Under the pieces are notes generated by a model. That model did not search any database. It was not told the origin of the DNA and saw nothing but the letters and a program-made list of their open reading frames with translations. Shown here piece by piece: positions 53,823-60,687 of a DNA stretch of 64,000 nucleotides. Source of the DNA: Lysinibacillus fusiformis (GTDB lineage: Bacteria; Bacillota; Bacilli; Bacillales_A; Planococcaceae); the NCBI RefSeq assembly GCF_002845985.1, contig NZ_PDFK01000004.1, positions 62,001 through 126,000 on the forward strand, in the 5' to 3' direction. The first letter of the stretch is position 1, and every line of letters starts with the position of its first letter. A program made the translations under genes and the position numbers.

Positions 53823-53858
53823 AAAAAAGATACGGCACAATCCTGTTGTACCGTATCC
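53823..53858 (-). terminator. Terminator of the PepSY gene
   Basis: GATACGGTACAA pairs with TTGTGCCGTATC (one mismatch) and is followed by T6 on the minus strand. Confidence 0.85.
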
Positions 53859-53865
53859 ATTCGCA

Positions 53866-55227
53866 TTATTTAGTTTCTTCTGCTCTTAACTTCTTCTTTG
53901 TTTGCCAGCCTATAATGATGAGCTCCATCAATACGACAGCGATCAAGGAGGCGCCAAATAACGGCATTATAATGCCTAAAATAACAAGGAAAATGATAAA
54001 CGGCATGGACATTTTATGAGAAATTTGCGGTGGTGCAGAAAGCTCCCCTTTTTTTCTACGTAAAATCCATGTGCGAATGCCCCACATAATGACGGCTAAA
54101 AAGGCTAGACAAACCACTAAGTTTAGAATCTTATTAGGCCAGCCAAATAAGTGACCTTCATGTAAAGGAATGCCCCATGTAAAGAATTTAGCCAACATGC
54201 CATAATCAGCATAATTTACTTGATCGATAAACTTCCCACTATATTGATCGAAATACATCGTTGCTTCTGCTGAAGGCTTCACATCCAGACCTGTTACACC
54301 TGAATTACTCGCCTTCGCCACTGTATATACGCCCTCCTCATTTGACGGGTAAATAATCGAATAAGGTTTTGCGATATTCATGACATTGATTTCTTTTTCA
54401 AGATCAGCAATCGAAATTTGGCTGTCATTTGTATAACGGACAGCTCCGCCTCCATGATGCTGCGCATGTTCACCTTCTGATATAGGCGCCTCTAATTGTC
54501 GAGTGGCCCAAGGAATTTCAGAGACATCCGATGTTGGTGGCTTTTGCTGTAATAATGGGTAACCAAAAGTTGGACTTTCTGAAGCTATATTCACAAGAAT
54601 CGACCCTTGAAAAGCAGACCATAATAGCCCTGTAGAAATAAACAGCACCATTGGAATTGTAATGATTGTCCCAACGAGTGCATGCAATCTCTTACTTTTT
54701 TGTCGTTTATTCTCTGCCTTTGGCTTCTTCAAAAGATTTCCTTTAAATGTCATATAAAGTCCTGACAATAATAAAAAGATCGTCCAGCATGCCGCTAGTT
54801 CCACTAAATAATTGACAAAGGTACCGCCAATAAATAGGGAGCTGTGTGTATTTCTCATAATATTAGAAAATGTATAATTCGCATCCTGACTACCAACCAT
54901 TTGATTGTGATCATCTAAAAATACGTACTTCTGTTCTTTGCCATTTGATAAAGTTAAACGCGTATTATAAGGCTCTTCCAGCATAATAACTTTCGTAGTG
55001 GAGTAGCCTGCAAATGCCGCTTCCGCTTTTTCCACGGCTTCATCAATCGTTAAAACCTCTTCTTTATGGCTTTCGCCAAAGAAGTAATCATCATATAATC
55101 GATTTTCTACATCTGTGAAAAATAAATAGCCAATCCCGCTTAATGTGAGAGACAGCAGTAATGGTGTAATAAAAAGTGCTGCGAAAAAATGCAATCGCCA
55201 AAACCTTGAATAAAGCAGATTTTTCAT
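53866..55227 (-). CDS. PepSY-associated transmembrane protein
   Basis: The 453-aa protein has four to five membrane helices and two extracytoplasmic PepSY-type regions. The N-terminal RFWRLHFFAALFITPLLLSLTLSG and the conserved LHALVGTIITIPMVLFISTGLLW and GIPLHEGHLFGWPNK segments are typical of the PepSY_TM (PiuB-like) family (each quoted in part). Members are often linked to iron-siderophore reduction or to control of external peptidases. It is monocistronic and no Fur box is evident upstream. Confidence 0.88.
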   Translation of the reverse strand: MKNLLYSRFWRLHFFAALFITPLLLSLTLSGIGYLFFTDVENRLYDDYFFGESHKEEVLTIDEAVEKAEAAFAGYSTTKVIMLEEPYNTRLTLSNGKEQKYVFLDDHNQMVGSQDANYTFSNIMRNTHSSLFIGGTFVNYLVELAACWTIFLLLSGLYMTFKGNLLKKPKAENKRQKSKRLHALVGTIITIPMVLFISTGLLWSAFQGSILVNIASESPTFGYPLLQQKPPTSDVSEIPWATRQLEAPISEGEHAQHHGGGAVRYTNDSQISIADLEKEINVMNIAKPYSIIYPSNEEGVYTVAKASNSGVTGLDVKPSAEATMYFDQYSGKFIDQVNYADYGMLAKFFTWGIPLHEGHLFGWPNKILNLVVCLAFLAVIMWGIRTWILRRKKGELSAPPQISHKMSMPFIIFLVILGIIMPLFGASLIAVVLMELIIIGWQTKKKLRAEETK

Positions 55228-55368
55228 ATTTGATCTCCATTCTATTTATAAATAGCAAATTTATTATATAAAGTAAAAGTGAAATATGAATGAAGTCCTA
55301 AAGACAGTTTTATGACAAATAAATGTAATCCAATTGGTATTATGCTATTTAATAGACCAAAAATAATG

Positions 55369-55404
55369 GTAGCCAAACCTGTTTTAACGCAAGTTTGGCT
55401 ACGA
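55369..55404 (-). terminator. Terminator of the TetR/alcohol dehydrogenase operon
   Basis: GTAGCCAAAC and GTTTGGCTAC are perfect inverted repeats just after the dehydrogenase stop codon. Confidence 0.75.
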
Positions 55405-55417
55405 TTTTCAGTAAGAT

Positions 55418-56437
55418 TTATAGATTCATATTGACAAGAATTTTACATTGACTACGGTCTTTCGTTAATGCTTCAAAACCTTTTTCCACAATATCCTCTA
55501 AAGCGATTTGGCTTGTAATAACAGCTTGACCATCAATGACCCCACGAGCGAGTAGACGAATTACTTCGGGGAAAATATTAACATAAGCAAAGGAGCCACT
55601 AATTTTCACTTCCGGAGAAACGACCGCATTTGGATTAAATTCTACTGGTCTTTCCCAGACGCTAACGATTTTAAATTCGCCGCCTGGATGTACCGCATTG
55701 ACACCACTTGTAAACGTTGCCTGCACACCTGCTGCATCATACGCAACATCCACCCCACCCTTTGTTTTTTCACGAATAAACGTGACAGCATCTGTGTCAA
55801 TTGGATTGATGACATAGGTTGCGCCTAATTCAAGTGCTTTTTGGCGTCGTTCATCAGAAACCTCCACGACAAAAATTTCACTTGCCCCCGCTGCCTTCAC
55901 AGCCTGTAAGACTAATAAACCAATAGGACCTGCGCCAAAAATAGCTGCTGTATCGCCCAGCTTTAATTGACTTTGACGCACTGCATGAACGGCTACTGCT
56001 GTAGGTTCAACAAGTGCGCCTAGCTCTAGGCTCATATCATCCGGAAGGTGGTGAATATTTTCTTCCTGCACAATAGCATATTCAGCAAATCCACCTGAAA
56101 TCGTATAACCATAGGATTGTCCACGTTTACATAAGTTAGTATACCCATGTCGACAATTATTACATTTACCACAAGGAATCGGTGGCTCCACTGCTACACG
56201 ATCCCCTATTTTTATTTGAGTAACGCCTGCTGCGACCTCTACAACAACACCTGCAAATTCATGACCTAATACAGGTTGTGTACGAAATGCATAGGCACCC
56301 CCTACATATTCATGTAAATCACTACCACAAATTCCTGCAAATGCGACTTTTACTTTTACCATGCCTGGTTCTAGTGCTGGCAATTGTGCTTCCTCTACTC
56401 GAATATCTTGAATACCGTAAAATTTTGCTGCTTTCAT
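55418..56437 (-). CDS. Zinc-dependent alcohol/polyol dehydrogenase (2,3-butanediol dehydrogenase-like)
   Basis: The 339-aa MDR enzyme has the catalytic zinc motif GICGSDLHEYVGG and GHEFAG, the structural zinc cysteines in PCGKCNNCRHGYTNLCKRG, and the NAD loop IFGAGPIGLLVLQ. The sequence is closest in pattern to BdhA-type (R,R)-butanediol dehydrogenases. I chose the ATG at 56435-56437, which has GAAGGT upstream. It follows the TetR gene by 16 bp in one operon and is probably induced by a TetR ligand. Confidence 0.92.
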   Translation of the reverse strand: MKAAKFYGIQDIRVEEAQLPALEPGMVKVKVAFAGICGSDLHEYVGGAYAFRTQPVLGHEFAGVVVEVAAGVTQIKIGDRVAVEPPIPCGKCNNCRHGYTNLCKRGQSYGYTISGGFAEYAIVQEENIHHLPDDMSLELGALVEPTAVAVHAVRQSQLKLGDTAAIFGAGPIGLLVLQAVKAAGASEIFVVEVSDERRQKALELGATYVINPIDTDAVTFIREKTKGGVDVAYDAAGVQATFTSGVNAVHPGGEFKIVSVWERPVEFNPNAVVSPEVKISGSFAYVNIFPEVIRLLARGVIDGQAVITSQIALEDIVEKGFEALTKDRSQCKILVNMNL

Positions 56438-56453
56438 TAGAATTACCTTCTTT

Positions 56454-57062
56454 TTATGATTTAGTTTGAAGACCGTATAACACAAAGTTGACTGCATGTT
56501 CTGCAATTTGTTCAGGTGTTGATTGTAAGGAAGAACGATTTAAAAATGGATTGTTCAAGGAGTACATTAACGTCCCCATAATAAAGTTCAGCGCAACGTC
56601 AAGCGACTCAAAGCGAATGGTCTGCTGCTCCTGACAAGCTAATAAAATCTTCCGAAGTTGCTCCCAGGAAGGTAAAAAAACATCTTTAAGCATCTCTAAC
56701 CTAGGACTATTCATAACAATCTCTTGCTGTAAAATATCAATTAATTCATGCTCTTGAATGCGATAAAGCACAAAGTTTCGGCAAAAACTACGAAGTGCAC
56801 CAAGTGAATCATGGATATCATAATGGGCATTCATAAAGGTGTGGCGTAGCGGTTCAAACAATGCATTAAATACATTTTCTTTGCCACCAAAATGATAGGA
56901 AACAAGCGCAAGTGACACATTTGCCTCATCACAAATTTGTCTCACCGTCGTCCCATCATAGCCTCTGGACGAAAACAACGACTTCGCGGCCTGTAAAATT
57001 TGATCCTTTACCTCTTTATTTTTTTCTTTTGATACGTTCTCTTTCTGATCGACTGTACTCAC
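56454..57062 (-). CDS. TetR-family transcriptional repressor
   Basis: The protein of about 202 aa has the TetR helix-turn-helix (ILQAAKSLFSSRGYDGTTVRQICDEANVSLALVSYHFGGKE, seen in parts) followed by a variable ligand-binding domain. The operator TTGAACGTTTGTTCAA lies immediately upstream. The start is uncertain: the GTG at 57060-57062 lies within an AAAGAGGTG Shine-Dalgarno-like site, and the open frame extends to a TTG inside the operator. It heads an operon with the alcohol dehydrogenase. Confidence 0.92.
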   Translation of the reverse strand: MSTVDQKENVSKEKNKEVKDQILQAAKSLFSSRGYDGTTVRQICDEANVSLALVSYHFGGKENVFNALFEPLRHTFMNAHYDIHDSLGALRSFCRNFVLYRIQEHELIDILQQEIVMNSPRLEMLKDVFLPSWEQLRKILLACQEQQTIRFESLDVALNFIMGTLMYSLNNPFLNRSSLQSTPEQIAEHAVNFVLYGLQTKS

Positions 57063-57070
57063 CTCTTTTT

Positions 57071-57099
57071 TTGAACAAACGTTCAAAACAATTGTTCAA
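57071..57099. promoter_or_regulatory. TetR operator
   Basis: TTGAACAAACGTTCAA (57071-57086) is an inverted repeat with perfect 6-bp arms, followed by a second half-related copy AACAATTGTTCAA. It directly precedes the TetR start. Confidence 0.75.
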
Positions 57100-57145
57100 C
57101 GAAATTTTACGCCTTCTCTTATTAATTGTCAAAGCATGCGCTTAT

Positions 57146-57178
57146 TAAAAATGGCTACTTCGAAAAACGAAGTAGCCA
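57146..57178 (-). terminator. Terminator of the 58-aa gene
   Basis: GGCTACTTCG and CGAAGTAGCC are perfect inverted repeats followed by A and T5 on the minus strand. Confidence 0.85.
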
Positions 57179-57186
57179 AAACCATT

Positions 57187-57363
57187 CTATCCAAGTAATT
57201 CTTTTAAAACATTGGTATACGCTGCTAAAATGGATTGCTCATGTGCAGCATCATGCCCAACATATTGTTCAACAAGCTCCTTTAGAGGCTTTGCAGCATA
57301 AGGCTCTTGCATAATTTCAATTTTTAATAGGCTCTCATAATACTCAACAACTTGTGGATTCAT
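57187..57363 (-). CDS. Small 58-aa protein of unknown function
   Basis: Reading the minus strand from the ATG at 57361-57363 gives a 58-codon frame starting MNPQVVEYYESLLKIEIMQE and ending NVLKELLG. AAGGAG lies 8 nt upstream and terminators lie on both sides (57391-57426 before, 57146-57178 after), which is strong support for a discrete small gene. The product is soluble, helical and acidic. No family is recognised. It lies downstream of the cobalamin riboswitch but beyond a terminator. Confidence 0.75.
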   Translation of the reverse strand: MNPQVVEYYESLLKIEIMQEPYAAKPLKELVEQYVGHDAAHEQSILAAYTNVLKELLG

Positions 57364-57390
57364 GTGGACCGCTCCTTTAATGTTTTACAT

Positions 57391-57426
57391 AAAAAAAGAC
57401 ATCTTTCTCTTATTAGAAAGATGTCT
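57391..57426 (-). terminator. Terminator after the riboswitch-controlled ORF
   Basis: AGACATCTTTCT pairs perfectly with AGAAAGATGTCT and is followed by T7 on the minus strand. It ends the short transcript that starts at the cobalamin riboswitch. Confidence 0.92.
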
Positions 57427-57427
57427 A

Positions 57428-57550
57428 CTATGACAAATACATGACATAATACGGTGATTGCCAGCTGGAAATAAGCTTTCTATTCAACATAGAAGCTACC
57501 TTTTTAGCAGTCATCGTACTATGAGCATGCAGGAGAATTTCTCTAGTCAC
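57428..57550 (-). CDS. 40-aa ORF controlled by the cobalamin riboswitch
   Basis: The frame runs from the GTG at 57548-57550, with GGGGGTG 6 nt upstream, to the TAG at 57428. The product begins MTREILLHAHSTMTAKKVAS and ends WQSPYYVMYLS. It has no signal peptide or membrane helix. It is the only ORF between the riboswitch and a strong terminator that starts right at its stop codon. I do not recognise it. It may be a genuine small B12-related protein or the remnant of a larger deleted gene. Confidence 0.55.
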   Translation of the reverse strand: MTREILLHAHSTMTAKKVASMLNRKLISSWQSPYYVMYLS

Positions 57551-57589
57551 ACTCAACACCCCCTATCCGCGTAGGTTTTTTGGCTGTAC

Positions 57590-57775
57590 TAGATAAAGGC
57601 AGGTCTCCTGGCTTATGTTCATCACACCTTTCACCTTCCCATTACGACACGTAACAGTGGCCTTTTGAAAAGTGCTCCCATTTACAGTTGCGGGACAGCG
57701 TCGGAATTACACCGATCTTCCCTTTTAAACAAATCCTAAAATCTGATTTGTACCTCTATCCTATTATTCCGTTTT
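57590..57775 (-). promoter_or_regulatory. Cobalamin (B12) riboswitch
   Basis: On the minus strand the conserved core elements occur in order: GGTGTAATTCCGACGCTGTC, CCCGCAACTGTAAATGGGAG, the B12-box-like GGCCACTG, GGGAAGGTGAAA and the 3' closing AAGCCAGGAGACCTGCC. These are the diagnostic parts of the cobalamin aptamer (Rfam RF00174). A TATAAT sequence lies just upstream at 57780-57785. The ribosome binding site of the 40-aa ORF follows the aptamer, so control may be translational or by premature termination. Confidence 0.95.
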
Positions 57776-57934
57776 TATTATTATACCATAAAGATTTGTG
57801 TGCACAGACCCGATCTTCATAAAATACTGTGATAGATGTAATGACTTGATCGGCACTTCCATTTACACTTAACTTTCTTCTATTTTATTACTATGTTACC
57901 ATATAAAGAAACATAGATTTCAGGAGGAATACAT

Positions 57935-58480
57935 ATGAAACGCAATAAGACCGCAATACTACTGTTGAAAAGTTTACTCTTTATCTTACTTTTATCTGGC
58001 TGTAGTAAAGAAAATGAGACAGGCTTCGATGATCAATTTATCGCTGATTTAAAAGACTATATTCAAGTAGAAGCGAAATATAAAAACATAGAAGAAAATA
58101 ATATAAATAACTTGAATAATTTATATGAATCACAAACATATTCAATGGCCCATTCCAGCGATGGAATAAAAAAAGCACTCTCACAACAGCAAGCATATTA
58201 TGAAGATGCAATAGACTATTCACATAATAAAATAGATTTCAAACCTAAAACAAGCTCCCCAGAAGAAAAAGAACTCTATAATGCGATAATTGATTTTAAA
58301 GAAAAAAAAAGCTCTCATGATTTTCCAACTATTAGATTAGTCGATGCAACATACCAAATTGATAGAGTAAATGCTAAAGAAGAGTATGAGCAATCTTTAC
58401 AGGAACTAAATAAATCATGGAATACTATCATATCCCTTTCAGAAAAGTATAATTTGAATCTTTTTGGAGCTGAAGAATAA
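57935..58480 (+). CDS. Lipoprotein of unknown function
   Basis: The 181-aa precursor has a signal peptide with lipobox LLSGC (Cys23). The mature protein is helical, Lys/Glu/Asn-rich and likely coiled-coil (EEKELYNAIIDFKEKKSSHD, EEYEQSLQELNKSWNTIISL). CAGGAGG precedes the ATG. No family is recognised. Its low GC content and Asn/Lys richness differ from neighbouring genes and could point to recent acquisition. Repeat array 3 starts about 25 bp beyond its stop. Confidence 0.75.
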   Translation: MKRNKTAILLLKSLLFILLLSGCSKENETGFDDQFIADLKDYIQVEAKYKNIEENNINNLNNLYESQTYSMAHSSDGIKKALSQQQAYYEDAIDYSHNKIDFKPKTSSPEEKELYNAIIDFKEKKSSHDFPTIRLVDATYQIDRVNAKEEYEQSLQELNKSWNTIISLSEKYNLNLFGAEE

Positions 58481-58505
58481 GCGAATATGTAGGTGTTGTA
58501 TGAGT

Positions 58506-60020
58506 GACTATCCTTTGCTTTTGGGGGCTCTATCCCCCTTTTTTTAGTTCTATCCATACTTTGAGGGTTATCCTTCTCTTTGCAGATTTTATCCACTACT
58601 TTTGATGGGTTATCCTGCACTTAGAAGATTCTATCCTCCTCTTTTGATGGGCTTTCCTTCTGTTTGAAGGTTATCCTTCTCTTTGCAGATTTTATCCACT
58701 TCTTTTGATGGATTATCCTTCTCTTCGAAGGTTCTATCCTCCTGTTTGAGGGTTATCCTTCTCTTTGCAGGTTTTATCCACTTCTTTTGATGGATTATCC
58801 TGCACTTAGAAGGTTCTATCCTCCTCTTTTGATGGGCTATCCCTCTCTTTGCAGGTTTTATCCACCTCTTTTGATGGGTTATCCTGCACTTAGAAGGTTC
58901 TATCCTCCTGTTTGAGGGTTATCCTTTTCTTCAGGGGTTCTATCCACCTCTTTTGATAGGTTATCCTGCACTTAGAAGATTCTATCCACCAGTTTGAAGG
59001 TTATCCTTCTCTTTGCAGATTTTATCCACTTCTTTTGATAGATTATCCTGCACTTAGAAGGTTCTATCCCCCTGTTTGAGGGTTATCCTTCTCTTTGCAG
59101 ATTTTATCCACTTCTTTTGATAGGTTCTCCTTCTCTTCGAAGGTGCTATCCACCTCTTTGAGGGTTATCCTTTTCTTCAGGGGTTCTATCCTCCTCTTTT
59201 GATGGGTTATCCCTCTCTTTCCAGGTTTTATCCACTTCTTTTGATAGATTATCCTGCACTTAGAAGGTTCTATCCCCCTGTTTGAGGGTTATCCTTCTCT
59301 TTGCAGGTTTTATCCACTTCTTTTGATGGATTATCCTGCACTTAGAAGGTTCTATCCCCCTGTTTGAGGGTTATCCTTCTCTTTGCAGGTTTTATCCACT
59401 TCTTTTGATGGATTATCCTGCACTTAGAAGGTTCTATCCTCCTCTTTTGATGGGCTATCCCTCTCTTTGCAGGTTTTATCCACTTCTTTTGATGGATTAT
59501 CCTGCACTTAGAAGGTGCTATCCCCCTGTTTGAGGGTTATCCTTCTCTTTGCAGGTTTTATCCACTTCTTTTGATAGGTTCTCCTTCTCTTCGAAGGTGC
59601 TATCCACCTCTTTGAGGGTTATCCTTTTCTTCAGGGGTTCTATCCTCCTCTTTTGATGGGTTATCCCTCTCTTTCCAGGTTTTATCCACCTCTTTTGATA
59701 GGTTATCCTGCACTTAGAAGATTCTATCCACCAGTTTGAAGGTTATCCTTCTCTTTGCAGGTTTTATCCACTTCTTTTGATGGATTATCCTGCACTTAGA
59801 AGGTTCTATCCTCCTCTTTTGATGGGCTATCCCTCTCTTTGCAGGTTTTATCCACCTCTTTTGATGGGTTATCCTGCACTTAGAAGGTTCTATCCACCTC
59901 TTTTGAGATTTTATCCTTCACTTTTAATGGGCTTTCCTTCTGTTTGAAGGTTATCCTTCTCTTCGAAGATTCTATCCTCCTCTTTTGAAAAGTTATCCAT
60001 CACTTTCCCATTGCTATCCG
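58506..60020 (+). repeat. TATCC tandem repeat array 3 (1.5 kb, 21/19-bp units)
   Basis: About 70 units begin TATCC on the plus strand. Most are 21 bp, with 19-bp units (TATCCCCCTGTTTGAGGGT and similar) at intervals, giving higher-order periods of 82 and 84 bp. Fourteen units read TTTTATCCAC (TATCC starting at 58590, 58693, 58775, 58859, 59023, 59105, 59229, 59311, 59393, 59477, 59559, 59683, 59765, 59849). Larger duplications exist: the blocks near 59105-59229 and 59559-59683 match at an offset of 454 bp. No long ORF exists. It fills the space between the lipoprotein and VOC genes. Confidence 0.95.
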
Positions 60021-60079
60021 CCAACATTTTAAATATTCAAAAATTAAACTATACTTAAAGAAAAAGGGGGCATTATGAG

Positions 60080-60445
60080 ATGATTATCGGTTTACATCAT
60101 GTGCAAATTACCATTCCACAAGGATCAGAGGAGCAGGGGAAAGCTTTTTATTGTCAGGTTTTAGGTTTGCAGGAATTGGAGAAGCCTGGGTCGCTGAAGG
60201 GACGAGGCGGATTCTGGTTACAGCTTGGTCAGCAGGAGGTTCATGTGGGCACGGAAGATGGCTTTGATCGCTTGACAACAAAGGCGCATATTGCGTATCA
60301 AGTAGAAGATATTGAGTACTGGAAGAGGAAACTAGCAGAACATCAAATAGACATACTGGATTCTGTGCCAATCCCTCATTATGAGCGATTTGAATTTCGA
60401 GATCCGTTTGGTAATCGCGTCGAAATGATTCAAAAATTAAGATAA
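60080..60445 (+). CDS. VOC (glyoxalase-like) family protein
   Basis: The 121-aa protein is a single VOC domain made of two beta-alpha-beta-beta-beta modules. It starts IIGLHHVQITIP and ends RFEFRDPFGNRVEMIQKL; His6 and Glu115 are in the usual metal-ligand positions, with His54-like residues in WLQLGQQEVHVG. It may be a small dioxygenase, glyoxalase or resistance-type protein. AAAGGGGG lies upstream. The gene begins about 60 bp after repeat array 3, so its promoter must lie at the end of or within the array. Confidence 0.88.
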   Translation: MIIGLHHVQITIPQGSEEQGKAFYCQVLGLQELEKPGSLKGRGGFWLQLGQQEVHVGTEDGFDRLTTKAHIAYQVEDIEYWKRKLAEHQIDILDSVPIPHYERFEFRDPFGNRVEMIQKLR

Positions 60446-60446
60446 A

Positions 60447-60473
60447 CTGCCCTGCTATTAGGGCAGTTTTTTC
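60447..60473 (+). terminator. Terminator of the VOC gene
   Basis: CTGCCCT pairs with AGGGCAG and is followed by T6. Confidence 0.92.
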
Positions 60474-60687
60474 ATGGAACTGTTCCATATTACATCTTGC
60501 TGAAACATTTGTAATAAAACTGTAAATTCCCTTGATAAAGCCTTTTATAGCAAGTGTTGAAGCCCTCCCTCTAGTTACCCTGGTAACATTTACCTCCCGG
60601 AAGCCCTCTATTTTCATGCTACGATTATTTCCATGGCAAAGCTATAAAGGAGAAATTCTACTAGATGCTTCAGGAGGTTATAACAAC

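Noticed and set aside
58506..60020. CRISPR array interpretation of the repeats
   Set aside because: Units are contiguous 19-21 bp without unique spacers, and no cas genes are present.
60108..60617. 169-aa minus-strand ORF across the VOC gene and its terminator
   Set aside because: It is antisense to a clear VOC gene and reads through a strong terminator hairpin.
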